NCBI RefSeq assembly: GCF_046054155.1
Contig: NZ_JBEQCT010000001.1
Span: forward strand, 682,001-746,000
Direction: 5' to 3'
DNA: 64,000 nucleotides
Origin: Celerinatantimonas yamalensis
Lineage (GTDB): Bacteria > Pseudomonadota > Gammaproteobacteria > Enterobacterales > Celerinatantimonadaceae
Shown: positions 35,525 to 44,005 of the stretch, piece after piece
Position numbering within the stretch: position 1 is the first letter of the stretch
Layout of the letters: every line of letters begins with the position of its first letter
Translations under genes and position numbers: made by a program
The notes under the pieces: generated by a model
What the model was told of the DNA's origin: nothing
The model's input: only the letters and a program-made list of their open reading frames with translations
Database searches by the model: none

Positions 35525-35892
35525 TGTCCGGTGCCTTATAAACAATTAAACACATAATCCTTAATATTCGCAGTCTGACAGTGATATCATCTAACCTGTC
35601 GAGTAAAAGGTTAACATCGGTTATTTAATTTCGCAATGAAAAAATGAACTTTTTACAAATCCCGTAACCACAAGATTTTAAGGGGAAAACAAGAATTAGT
35701 TAGATGTCATAAATGTGACAATCGTCAAATTTTTGCAATAGAATTTCTATAATACATCAACTCTGGTTTTATCTAATAATAAATATATTATTTTATAAAA
35801 TCTTGTAAGCGATTTTATAATCTCTAATACCTCTTTCGCTTTACTTTAAAAGAAAACTTATTATTGTATACTATCTGTTTGAAATAGCCTGA
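35525..35892. other. Divergent intergenic region, porin and dinG
   Basis: About 370 bases, strongly AT-rich. It must hold the porin promoter and long leader (minus strand) and the dinG promoter. A -10-like TATACT lies at 35867-35872, 20 bases before dinG. I see no good LexA box, although dinG is an SOS gene in E. coli; no OmpR or small-RNA site could be assigned. Confidence 0.4.
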
Positions 35893-37920
35893 ATGGACAC
35901 CATGCTCAGCGCTAAACACAAACAGCTCATTCGAACCACTTATCAAACACTACGCCAGCAAAATCCAGACTTAGTGCCTCGTCGTGCGCAAACTGCCTTG
36001 ATTGCTAAAATCGCCCAAAATATCGCTGGAGAGCTTAATCGTCATCACCGGCTATTATTGGCTGAATCAGGTACAGGAACAGGTAAATCACTGGCTTACT
36101 TATTGGCGGCCATTCCTCTGACACTACAATTAAATAAAAAGTTAATTATCAGTACAGCAACAGTGGCCTTACAACGCCAGTTGATAGCACATGAGCTACC
36201 GAAAGTGCATCAAGCCATGGGCGGGAGTTTTCAGTTTAATCTAGCCAAAGGACGCCAGCGTTATTGTTGTCAACATAAACTCAAACGACTCTCGCTGAAT
36301 CCACAAAACCAAAAAGATGTTCCTTTAGTTGCGAGTCTTTGGCAGGCGCTAAAAAATAGTCAGTGGCAGGGTGATCGTGATAGTTGGCCAAATACAATTC
36401 CAGACGCCATTTGGCAGGCTATTCAAAGTGATGGATTTAGTTGTAGCAGTGCAATAGCTCGTCACCGTCATTGCCCTTTTAGCAAGGCTCGTCAGGCGTT
36501 GCAAAAAGCACAGGTAATCGTGACTAATCATAGTTTACTGATTGCTGACTTAGAAAAAGGTGGCGGTGTTATACTCCCTGATCCAGAAGATTGTATCTAC
36601 ATATTAGACGAAGCTCATTTAATCCCAGAAATTACCCGTCAAGCTAGCTTATGTCAGGTTGGTTTATCACACACCTCTGAACAATTAAAAAATATTCGAA
36701 CATTTATTCAACAAGTCGATAAAAAAATCACCACCGGGACATTTATTCAAACTCGCTTACAGCTGCTTGATACAACGGCCGAACTACAAAAACTCATCAA
36801 TCGACTCAGCGATTTTCAAGCGCTCAATCCAAACGCTTTTAAAGAAGGGATTTGGCGTTTTACGCCTGGAAAACTGCCACAGCAACTGGTCAATTTAGCG
36901 CATAATTATCAAGGGGATTGTCAACGATTACAGCGTGCACTAGAGCAACTAGCCGAGCAACTACAAGATGCCGCCAATGACAGTGTGCTGCGTGAAGCCA
37001 TCGCTGAAAGCTGGCTCGCCCAACTTGGCCCATTTCAATTAATGGCTGAGAATTTGCTAAATACACTTTATCACTGTCAACGCGAATCCAGTCAGACACC
37101 TTATGCATATTGGTTTGAACAAACGCAACATGACATTTTGTTATCAACGTCACCTTTAGAAGTGGGAGGAAAGCTACAAGCTATTCTTTGGGATCAGGCT
37201 TTTTCGGTTACAGCTTTATCTGCAACGTTATCGGCCTTAGGGCGTTTTGACTATTTTATTCATCAAGCAGGTCTATTACACAAGCTAACCGATGAACAGC
37301 AACTATTTAATCCGTCACCTTTTAATTACGCTCAAGTCACTCTAAAACTAACTCGCCACTTCCCCGAACCCGGCGATGAGCATTATATAAAATCCCTCAC
37401 AAAGTACCTTAAACAATGTTATCAGGCCAATCAAGCAACGGTCGTTCTATGCACCTCTTATCAACTTGTTGAGCAGCTCTGTGATGACTTAAGTGACATT
37501 CCTCGTTTGCTTGGTCAAGGACGTTTATCCAATCAGCAACTTCTAACTCGCTATAAGGTGCTTATCGACGAACATCAATCAGCCTTACTTATCGCAACAA
37601 CGGGTTTTGGTGAGGGGATCGATCTGCCCGGTCATTATCTAACGCATTTAGTGATTCCTCGCTTACCGTTTGCTGTCCCAACTGATCCGGTTACTCAAAG
37701 TTATGCTGAATTACTTGAGCTCAAAGGCTTAAATCCATTTTTACAACTCACACTCCCCTTAGCGAGTCGAAAACTGATCCAATGTTGTGGCCGACTGATG
37801 AGAAAAGAGAGCGATTCAGGTATTATCTCGATCCTTGATTCGAGAATCGTGACAAGGCGTTATGGAAAGCAACTCATTGATGCTCTTCCACCTTATCATA
37901 TTGAATATATAAATGATTGA
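35893..37920 (+). CDS. dinG: DinG-type XPD-like DNA helicase
   Basis: DinG is an Fe-S, XPD-like 5'-3' helicase that unwinds D-loops, R-loops and G-quadruplexes. The 675-residue protein (716 in E. coli) has Walker A GTGTGKS at 60-66, the box DEAH (LDEAHLIPE) and the C-terminal helicase motif QCCGRLMRKESD. Of the four cysteines that hold the cluster in E. coli, only three positions are clearly kept: C124/C125 in RYCC, C183 and C193 (FSCSSAIARHRHCPF). The cysteine between the last two is absent. ATG 35893 and an in-frame ATG at 35902 are both possible starts; the latter fits the family start. No LexA box is visible. The next gene overlaps it by 8 bases. Confidence 0.85.
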   Translation: MDTMLSAKHKQLIRTTYQTLRQQNPDLVPRRAQTALIAKIAQNIAGELNRHHRLLLAESGTGTGKSLAYLLAAIPLTLQLNKKLIISTATVALQRQLIAHELPKVHQAMGGSFQFNLAKGRQRYCCQHKLKRLSLNPQNQKDVPLVASLWQALKNSQWQGDRDSWPNTIPDAIWQAIQSDGFSCSSAIARHRHCPFSKARQALQKAQVIVTNHSLLIADLEKGGGVILPDPEDCIYILDEAHLIPEITRQASLCQVGLSHTSEQLKNIRTFIQQVDKKITTGTFIQTRLQLLDTTAELQKLINRLSDFQALNPNAFKEGIWRFTPGKLPQQLVNLAHNYQGDCQRLQRALEQLAEQLQDAANDSVLREAIAESWLAQLGPFQLMAENLLNTLYHCQRESSQTPYAYWFEQTQHDILLSTSPLEVGGKLQAILWDQAFSVTALSATLSALGRFDYFIHQAGLLHKLTDEQQLFNPSPFNYAQVTLKLTRHFPEPGDEHYIKSLTKYLKQCYQANQATVVLCTSYQLVEQLCDDLSDIPRLLGQGRLSNQQLLTRYKVLIDEHQSALLIATTGFGEGIDLPGHYLTHLVIPRLPFAVPTDPVTQSYAELLELKGLNPFLQLTLPLASRKLIQCCGRLMRKESDSGIISILDSRIVTRRYGKQLIDALPPYHIEYIND

Positions 37921-38683
37921 ATTATCTATAAATATTCTACCAATTATCATTATCACGGGGTTAATCGCAGGATTTATTGATGCAATTGCTGGTGGGGGTG
38001 GATTATTGACAATCCCAGCTTTGTTAGGGATAGGTTTACCCCCTCATTTAGCGCTTGGAACGAATAAACTGGCAGCAAGTTTTGGCTCGAGTACCGCAGC
38101 AATTACGTTTTATCGCAAACAATTATTTAAACCAACGCTCTGGTGGCGCTCATTTGTCGCCACTGCAGTTGGTGCGGTATGCGGCGCCTTTATTGTTGAT
38201 TGGGTTAGTAAGGCATGGCTTGATAAACTGCTCCCAGCCATCATTATAGGCAGCGCGCTATATACGATAGTAAGTCAACGCAGCACGCATCGACTATACA
38301 AAGATGACGCCTTCATTCAATGCCATCCGTGTAAGCAAATCACTCAAGGGCTTGCGCTTGGGGTCTACGATGGTTTTGCAGGCCCTGGGATAGGGGCGTT
38401 TTGGTTAGTATCATCGATGGCTCTTTATCGGCTGAGCATGTTGTTGTGCGCAGGATTAGCAAAGGCGATGAATTTTACCAGCAATTTTGTATCTTTGCTC
38501 ACTTTCATCTATCTTGGTCACGTGAATTGGCTCATTGGTTTAACGCTTGGCATTAGTATCATGATCGGTGCCTTTTTTGGCGCCCATTCAGCCATTCGCT
38601 TTGGGGAAGGATTTATTCGACCTATCTTTATTACTGTTGTCATTATTTTAGCAGGTAAATTAGCATGGCAAGCTGGGTTCTAG
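37913..38683 (+). CDS. TSUP/TauE-SafE family permease (YfcA-like)
   Basis: This 256-residue inner-membrane protein has about eight helices and the TSUP signature near the start (AGFIDAIAGGGGLLTIPALL, residues 19-38), with a second half repeating the pattern (GVYDGFAGPGIGAFW). TSUP proteins move anions such as sulfite, sulfoacetate or taurine-derived compounds; the substrate here is not known. The ATG overlaps dinG by 8 bases and its stop overlaps priC by 19 bases, so it sits inside a tightly coupled run. Confidence 0.85.
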   Translation: MIELSINILPIIIITGLIAGFIDAIAGGGGLLTIPALLGIGLPPHLALGTNKLAASFGSSTAAITFYRKQLFKPTLWWRSFVATAVGAVCGAFIVDWVSKAWLDKLLPAIIIGSALYTIVSQRSTHRLYKDDAFIQCHPCKQITQGLALGVYDGFAGPGIGAFWLVSSMALYRLSMLLCAGLAKAMNFTSNFVSLLTFIYLGHVNWLIGLTLGISIMIGAFFGAHSAIRFGEGFIRPIFITVVIILAGKLAWQAGF

Positions 38684-39264
38684 CAGATATCAACAAATTG
38701 GAGCAGCAATTGCGGCTTCTCCATCAACAAGCTCAGGAGAAAGACAGCCAAGGCATTTATCACGCCTACCAAGTATTAGGGCGAAAAGATGAGCGATTTC
38801 ATTGTATGAGTGATCAATTTGTTGACTATGCAGATGAACTGTCAGCTGATTTAGTCCGGTTACAACAACTGCAAAAAAAGACCCAAGATATTGAACTTCT
38901 TAAACATTATTGCGATCAACTCTGTGGTAAGTTTGTCATGTTGCAAACTACATTGCAAAAGTTACGTCCTAAAGAATTGACTACCTATAAAAAGGTAGAA
39001 GCATGGCAAGAACAATTAAAAAAAGCCGCAAATTCAGGTCATCTCTCTGAACTTTATGCTAAATTAGAGCAACAAAAAGTATTTGAAGAACGTTTAACTA
39101 CGCAGATTGAGCAGCAGATCCGTCAGCTCAACAAATCTCAAAGTATTGAACAAAGCGCTCAATTACAACAAAATATCTTAGATTTAAAACAACGACATGG
39201 ACGCTGCCAGCGTGCTACTTGGCAGATCGAACAATTAATCAGTCAGAAACAATCGCGCTATTAG
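38665..39264 (+). CDS. priC: Primosomal replication protein PriC
   Basis: PriC helps reload the DnaB helicase at stalled forks lacking a 3' leading end. The 199-residue, largely helical protein ends with the family pattern near residues 165-190 (LQQNILDLKQRHGRCQRATW) and is rich in Gln/Leu coiled-coil-like repeats. It is longer than E. coli PriC (175). Sequence similarity to E. coli PriC is low except at the C-terminus; the assignment leans on the neighbouring rsmS gene, because priC and rsmS (ybaM) are neighbours in E. coli. The start overlaps the TSUP gene by 19 bases. Confidence 0.72.
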   Translation: MASWVLADINKLEQQLRLLHQQAQEKDSQGIYHAYQVLGRKDERFHCMSDQFVDYADELSADLVRLQQLQKKTQDIELLKHYCDQLCGKFVMLQTTLQKLRPKELTTYKKVEAWQEQLKKAANSGHLSELYAKLEQQKVFEERLTTQIEQQIRQLNKSQSIEQSAQLQQNILDLKQRHGRCQRATWQIEQLISQKQSRY

Positions 39265-39275
39265 GAGTCATACGC

Positions 39276-40007
39276 ATGCGCTTGAATAAAAAAACACTAC
39301 TATTAGGTTCTCTTGTATTGGGGGCTACCTCGCTGCCTACGATGGCAGCGACCTTCCAAGTTCCAACGTCATTTCAGATCATGTATGTTGACTTACATGA
39401 TGCCCAAAAATTTGGTGATGATTTTAAAGTCAACATAAAACCAGGTAAACACCAGTTTGTAGTGCGTTACAAACAGATCGTCAGTCACGGCGATAATGAT
39501 GATATGTTCTCTTCACAGCCCATTATCATTGACATGGATGTTAGCAAAGATGAAGCGATTCAGCTTCAGGCTCCGATGTTGACTGATAAAAGTAAAGCAA
39601 ACATCTATTCACAACACCCCACTTTCTCAATAGTTAACGAGAACGGACAGAAATTGACCTACAAGCAGCAGACCCTTCCACTGCAACCGGGCTTTCAGTT
39701 GGGTGTCGATTACGTCAAACAGATCAAAGCCCTAGAAAATGGTAGCCCGTCAAATTCTGGTGATGACATGGAAGGACCCGCTGCGGCTGAAATAAAAGCA
39801 GTAGACAAAACAACCGCATTCTCTATGCTAAAATTTTGGTATAACAAATCTGACGAAACCACTCGAAAAGATATCCGAATTTGGATGATTGACCACTCAT
39901 ATCAAGCTAAAACATCAGCTACTACACCTTATCAAATGCTAAAATTTTGGTTTAATAAAGCAAATAAGGCACAGAAAAAAGCCTTCCAAGTGTGGTTATT
40001 GCAGTAA
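39276..40007 (+). CDS. Exported DUF2057 family protein
   Basis: The 243-residue protein has a signal peptide (MRLNKKTLLLGSLVLGATSL, cut after ...TMAA near residue 25) and a DUF2057 domain (about 26-165) with VVRYKQIV, known from E. coli YccT and Vibrio relatives; its function is unclear. After an acidic linker come two copies of a helical motif: MLKFWYNKSDETTRKD...W and MLKFWFNKANKAQKKA...W, about 30 residues apart, ending at the C-terminus. The start at 39276 has a TAGGAG site. It lies 11 bases after priC. Confidence 0.8.
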   Translation: MRLNKKTLLLGSLVLGATSLPTMAATFQVPTSFQIMYVDLHDAQKFGDDFKVNIKPGKHQFVVRYKQIVSHGDNDDMFSSQPIIIDMDVSKDEAIQLQAPMLTDKSKANIYSQHPTFSIVNENGQKLTYKQQTLPLQPGFQLGVDYVKQIKALENGSPSNSGDDMEGPAAAEIKAVDKTTAFSMLKFWYNKSDETTRKDIRIWMIDHSYQAKTSATTPYQMLKFWFNKANKAQKKAFQVWLLQ

Positions 40008-40059
40008 AAATAACAACTTAAGAGCTCTGTAAAGTTCTTTGATCTCACCCCTCTGCATT

Positions 40060-40092
40060 CTACCGCTCGATTGTGTTATAATTGAGCGGTAG
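40060..40092 (+). other. Strong hairpin with embedded TATAAT before rsmS
   Basis: Perfect arms CTACCGCTC (40060-40068) and GAGCGGTAG (40084-40092) continue inward with A-T and G-T pairs to a stem of about 14 bp over a 5-base loop. The loop side contains a perfect TATAAT (40077-40082), 30 bases before the rsmS ATG. There is no T-tract after it. It could be a promoter with an overlapping operator or a structured 5' leader of rsmS. Confidence 0.55.
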
Positions 40093-40111
40093 GTTTCAAA
40101 TAGCAAATTTT

Positions 40112-40276
40112 ATGTCTCTCGAAAACGCGCCCCCAGAAATACAGCTTGCCGTTGATTTGATCCAGTTGTTGGAAGAGCATCAAGTTGATCCTGAGTTAGT
40201 TTTGCTGGCATTGGACATCGTTAAGTCCGACTATCAAAAGAAACTTGCAAATCGAACAAAAATCGACCAGATTTAA
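40112..40276 (+). CDS. rsmS: Ribosome-associated small protein RsmS (YbaM, DUF2496)
   Basis: RsmS is a small protein described in E. coli as ribosome-associated and linked to stationary-phase/ribosome modulation. The 54-residue product starts MSLENAPPEIQLAVDLIQLL and continues EEHQVDPELVLLALDIVKSD, agreeing with E. coli YbaM (53 residues) nearly throughout. The ATG at 40112 gives the family start; an upstream in-frame TTG at 40082 is not needed. Adjacent to priC as in E. coli, here with the DUF2057 gene between. Confidence 0.9.
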   Translation: MSLENAPPEIQLAVDLIQLLEEHQVDPELVLLALDIVKSDYQKKLANRTKIDQI

Positions 40277-40374
40277 ATAACCAGAAACTAATTTCCCCAC
40301 TCTATCAATTGAAGTCGGAATTAGGTATACCCATCTAAGAGCCAAGTACTTATTGGAAACGAGGTCAAAAAATT

Positions 40375-40566
40375 ATGAATACGTCCGCGCATCAGAGTAA
40401 GGAGAATCAACCTACCCCTAGAGCACCATTATCAGTCGTTAGTAATGATGCCCCTTATGCGACCATCAGTGAACTTGCTGAAATTTATGATATTGAAACA
40501 AACATTGTTCAACAACGGCTAGGTGCTCACTGGTCGCTGGAAAAAGCGCTGACCACTCACAATTAG
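40375..40566 (+). CDS. Small HTH-like protein, 63 aa
   Basis: I do not recognise a named family. The N-terminal 25 residues are polar and probably disordered; the rest (about 29-61) reads ISELAEIYDIETNIVQQRLG then WSLEKALTT, which resembles the helix-turn-helix plus W-S-L-E-x-A-L-T-x tail seen in small DNA-binding modules of homing-endonuclease and phage-type proteins. A good ribosome site (ACGAGG) precedes the ATG and a strong terminator follows, so it is probably real. It sits between rsmS and the convergent suc operon. Confidence 0.6.
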   Translation: MNTSAHQSKENQPTPRAPLSVVSNDAPYATISELAEIYDIETNIVQQRLGAHWSLEKALTTHN

Positions 40567-40588
40567 ATTTTTTCGGTTTGCTTAAATA

Positions 40589-40617
40589 AAAGAGCCCACT
40601 TGAATCAGTGGGCTTTT
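40589..40617. terminator. Bidirectional terminator between the small HTH gene and sucD
   Basis: AGCCCACT / AGTGGGCT stem with 6-base loop, A-rich before and T-rich after, lies 22 bases past the plus-strand stop and 36 bases past sucD on the minus strand. Confidence 0.88.
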
Positions 40618-40652
40618 CAATCTAAGCGAGCAACATAATTGATCTTAGCTAA

Positions 40653-41525
40653 CTACCAACCTGTTATTTCTCGCAATGCTTGACCAATATCTGCCAAACT
40701 ACGAACAGTTTTAACGCCAGCATCCTCTAACGCCGCAAATTTCTCAGCTGCAGTCCCCTTGCCACCGGCAATAATGGCCCCAGCATGCCCCATGCGTTTA
40801 CCTGCAGGTGCAGTCACACCCGCGATATATGAAACCACTGGCTTAGTCACATATTCCTTGATAAATGCAGCGGCTTCTTCTTCAGCGGAGCCACCAATTT
40901 CACCGATCATGACGATGGCTTCAGTTTTAGGATCATCTTGATAGAGTTTCAAAATGTCGATAAAACTTGAGCCAGGAATAGGGTCACCACCAATACCGAC
41001 GCAACTGGATTGACCGAACCCTTCATCAGTTGTTTGTTTAACGGCTTCATAGGTTAACGTCCCTGAGCGCGAAACGATCCCAACTTTTCCAGGCAAGTGA
41101 ATATGACCAGGCATAATCCCAATTTTACACTCACCAGGAGTGATAACTCCAGGACAGTTCGGACCAATCATCCTTACGCCAGTCTGCTCAAGTTTTTGTT
41201 TAACAATAAGCATATCTAAAGTTGGGATCCCTTCAGTAATGCAAACAATGAGTTCAACCCCAGCATCAATCGCTTCAAGAATGGCATCTTTACAAAAAGG
41301 AGCCGGCACATAAATAACTGAAGCTGTTGCACCCGTTTTTTCAACTGCATCACGAACAGTATTAAATACCGGTAAACCTAAATGGCTAGTGCCGCCTTTA
41401 CCAGGCGACACGCCACCAACCAATTGTGTTCCATACTCAAGCGCTTGTTCTGAGTGAAAGGTCCCCTGACCACCGGTAAATCCCTGACAAATAACTTTAG
41501 TGTTCTTATCAATCAGAATGCTCAT
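40653..41525 (-). CDS. sucD: Succinyl-CoA synthetase alpha subunit
   Basis: SucD carries the CoA-binding Rossmann domain and the phosphohistidine loop of succinyl-CoA synthetase, which makes ATP/GTP in the TCA cycle. The 290-residue protein (289 in E. coli) starts MSILIDKNTKVICQGFTGGQ and contains the catalytic His in GKRMGHAGAIIAGGKGTA. It overlaps sucC by 4 bases (ATGA). It is the last gene of the sdhCDAB-sucABCD run. Confidence 0.97.
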   Translation of the reverse strand: MSILIDKNTKVICQGFTGGQGTFHSEQALEYGTQLVGGVSPGKGGTSHLGLPVFNTVRDAVEKTGATASVIYVPAPFCKDAILEAIDAGVELIVCITEGIPTLDMLIVKQKLEQTGVRMIGPNCPGVITPGECKIGIMPGHIHLPGKVGIVSRSGTLTYEAVKQTTDEGFGQSSCVGIGGDPIPGSSFIDILKLYQDDPKTEAIVMIGEIGGSAEEEAAAFIKEYVTKPVVSYIAGVTAPAGKRMGHAGAIIAGGKGTAAEKFAALEDAGVKTVRSLADIGQALREITGW

Positions 41526-42691
41526 TGGTTTCCTCCTGCCGCTTTAACGACTTGTTCAGCAGCATCGGTTAAGCTAGTTGCAGCGATAATATTCAGTCCA
41601 GACTCAGCCAGTTTTTGAGTACCTAACGGGGCATTATTGCCTTCTAAACGAACAACCACAGGCACATGCACGCCAACTTCTTCAACGGCACCAATAATCC
41701 CTTCCGCAATGAGATCACAGCGTACAATACCACCAAAAATATTCACCAAGACTGCTTGAACGTGACTATCTGAAAGAATAATTTTGAATGCTTCAACCAC
41801 TCGTTCTTTAGTTGCACCGCCACCAACATCTAAAAAGTTAGCAGGTTCACCGCCGTGTAATTTAATAATATCCATGGTTCCCATAGCCAATCCAGCACCA
41901 TTGACCATACAACCAATATTGCCCTCTAGGGCAACATAGTTTAGCTCCCATTGAGCGGCCCGTGCTTCACGCTCATCTTCTTGTGAAGTATCTTGCATAT
42001 CACGCAATTTAGGCTGGCGATACAATGCATTGCTATCAACGTTGATTTTGCCATCCAAGCACAATAAGTCACCTTTTTGGGTAATGATCAACGGATTGAT
42101 CTCAATCAGAGCCAAATCATATTGATTAAATAGTGTGGCTAATCCCATAAACAGTTTTACAAACTGTTTTTGCTGCGTTGCATTAAGATTCAATTTAAAC
42201 GCAAGCTCTCGGGCTTGATAAGGCTGAGGACCCGTTAGTGGATCAATGGCAGTGGTATGAATTAACTCGGGTGTTTTTGCTGCAACTGTTTCAATTTCTA
42301 CCCCACCTTCAGTGGAGGCCATAAAAACAACCCGCTGACTCGCCCGATCGACTACCGCACCCAGATAAAGTTCCGATTCAATATCACTCGCTTGTTCGAC
42401 CAGAATTTTATGAACAGGTTGTCCCTTTTCATCAGTCTGGTATGTGACCAGGTTTTTCCCTAACCAATGCTGTGCAAATTCACGGATTTCATCTTTACTG
42501 GACGTCACTTTTACCCCGCCAGCTTTACCTCGTCCACCGGCGTGAACTTGGCATTTAACCACCCACTTATCGCCGGGAAGCGAGTCAACATGTGCGGCTG
42601 CATCTTGTGGAGTTTCGGCAACATACCCATCAGGAACAGGCAGACCAAACTCGCGAAACAGCTGTTTTGCTTGATATTCATGAAGATTCAT
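41522..42691 (-). CDS. sucC: Succinyl-CoA synthetase beta subunit
   Basis: SucC has the ATP-grasp nucleotide site and the succinate-binding domain. The 389-residue protein (388 in E. coli) begins MNLHEYQAKQLFREFGLPVP and contains the glycine loop HAGGRGKAGGV and GGATKERV near the subunit interface. It follows sucB after a 74-base gap that holds a perfect palindrome. Confidence 0.97.
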   Translation of the reverse strand: MNLHEYQAKQLFREFGLPVPDGYVAETPQDAAAHVDSLPGDKWVVKCQVHAGGRGKAGGVKVTSSKDEIREFAQHWLGKNLVTYQTDEKGQPVHKILVEQASDIESELYLGAVVDRASQRVVFMASTEGGVEIETVAAKTPELIHTTAIDPLTGPQPYQARELAFKLNLNATQQKQFVKLFMGLATLFNQYDLALIEINPLIITQKGDLLCLDGKINVDSNALYRQPKLRDMQDTSQEDEREARAAQWELNYVALEGNIGCMVNGAGLAMGTMDIIKLHGGEPANFLDVGGGATKERVVEAFKIILSDSHVQAVLVNIFGGIVRCDLIAEGIIGAVEEVGVHVPVVVRLEGNNAPLGTQKLAESGLNIIAATSLTDAAEQVVKAAGGNQ

Positions 42692-42734
42692 GGTGTTTGT
42701 TTCCGTTATTATGTTCTATTTCAGAAGAAGAGAA

Positions 42735-42758
42735 AATCGACGTATTAATACGTCGATT
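42735..42758 (-). terminator. 24-bp perfect palindrome between sucB and sucC
   Basis: AATCGACGTATT followed directly by AATACGTCGATT is a perfect 24-bp palindrome. On the minus (coding) strand it is followed by TTCTCTTCTTCT, so it resembles an intra-operon terminator or attenuator between the sucAB and sucCD gene pairs. It could instead be an RNA stabiliser or a protein-binding site. Confidence 0.55.
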
Positions 42759-42765
42759 CAATAGA

Positions 42766-43980
42766 TTATACATCCAGCAATAAACGAGCTGGGTCCTCGA
42801 GTAATTCTTTAATAGTAACGAGGAAGCTGACTGACTCACGGCCATCAACTTGACGATGATCATAAGAAAGAGCAAGGTACATCATTGGCAATATCTCTAC
42901 CTTGCCATCAATAGCCATAGGCCGATCTTGAATTTTATGCATACCCAAAATCGCGCTTTGCGGCGGATTAATAATTGGTGTAGACATTAATGAACCGAAC
43001 ACACCACCATTAGTGATCGTAAAGTTCCCGCCAATCATCTCTTCGACCGTTAACTTGCCATCCCGCCCTTTGATTGCCAATTCTTTAATTTTTTTCTCAA
43101 TATCGGCAAGGCCTAATGAATCGCAATCATGCAACACAGGGGTCACCAAACCTCGTGGTGTGGACACCGCAATGCTAACATCAAAATAGTTATGATAAAC
43201 AATATCATCACCATCGAGTGAAGCATTCACATCAGGGAAACGTTTTAGCGCCTCAACCACTGCTTTCACGTAAAACGACATGAAGCCCAATCGAATACCG
43301 TGACGTTCTTCAAAGCGGTCTCGATAGATTTTACGTAAATCCATAATAGGTTTCATATTGACTTCGTTGAAGGTCGTCAACATCGCAGTGGTATTTTTAG
43401 CCTCCAATAAACGCTCTGCCACACGTCGGCGTAAACGTGTCATTGGAACTCGTTTTTCAGAACGCCCCTGATTGACAACTGGATCACTTGAAACGCTATC
43501 TGGCGTTTTATTCGTTGATTTAGCAGCTACTTTGATATGCGCTTCAATATCTTCTTTAGTAATACGACTATTTTTACCCGAACCTTTCACCTGTTCAGGT
43601 TTAAGGCCATTTTCGGCTAGCAAGCGACGAATCGCAGGCCCAACTGCATCTTCACTATTCTTATGCTGGTCAGCGCTATCAACAGCTGCTTTATTGTCTT
43701 CTTTAGCCGAGTCATTCTTTTTGGTTTCTTCACCAACAACGACATCTGTTCTGAGCACACCAATGACTTGCTGCGCGTTTACTGTTGCCCCTTCATCAAA
43801 GATAATGCTATCAAGCACACCACTCTCTAAAGCAGGGACTTCTAAAACCACTTTATCGGTTTCAATATCAACGATTACCTCATCCCGTTCAACAGCATCT
43901 CCTGGTTTTTTATGCCAAGTTGCGATAGTTGCATCGGCGACCGATTCGGGTAGGTCAGGTACCTTGATTTCGATGGTCAT
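42766..43980 (-). CDS. sucB: Dihydrolipoyl succinyltransferase (E2o)
   Basis: SucB is the core of the 2-oxoglutarate dehydrogenase complex. The 404-residue protein has one lipoyl domain (about 1-80, lipoyl Lys in ETDKVVLEVPA), an Asp/Glu/Lys-rich linker (about 85-115), the E3-binding domain (VGPAIRRLLAENGL, about 118-155) and the catalytic domain ending SYDHRQVDGRESVSFL with its His and Asp. A clean AGGAAA ribosome site precedes the ATG. It follows sucA by 25 bases. Confidence 0.97.
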   Translation of the reverse strand: MTIEIKVPDLPESVADATIATWHKKPGDAVERDEVIVDIETDKVVLEVPALESGVLDSIIFDEGATVNAQQVIGVLRTDVVVGEETKKNDSAKEDNKAAVDSADQHKNSEDAVGPAIRRLLAENGLKPEQVKGSGKNSRITKEDIEAHIKVAAKSTNKTPDSVSSDPVVNQGRSEKRVPMTRLRRRVAERLLEAKNTTAMLTTFNEVNMKPIMDLRKIYRDRFEERHGIRLGFMSFYVKAVVEALKRFPDVNASLDGDDIVYHNYFDVSIAVSTPRGLVTPVLHDCDSLGLADIEKKIKELAIKGRDGKLTVEEMIGGNFTITNGGVFGSLMSTPIINPPQSAILGMHKIQDRPMAIDGKVEILPMMYLALSYDHRQVDGRESVSFLVTIKELLEDPARLLLDV

Positions 43981-44005
43981 TTAATAATTTCCTATATCAA
44001 TTCGA

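Noticed and set aside
35860..35892. LexA box before dinG
   Set aside because: The sequence CTATCTGTTTGAAATAG has no CTGT-N8-ACAG match; SOS control of this dinG is not supported here.
43472..43984. 170-codon plus-strand frame antisense to sucB
   Set aside because: It is a Ser/Thr/Ala-rich shadow produced by the lipoyl-domain and linker codons of sucB on the other strand.
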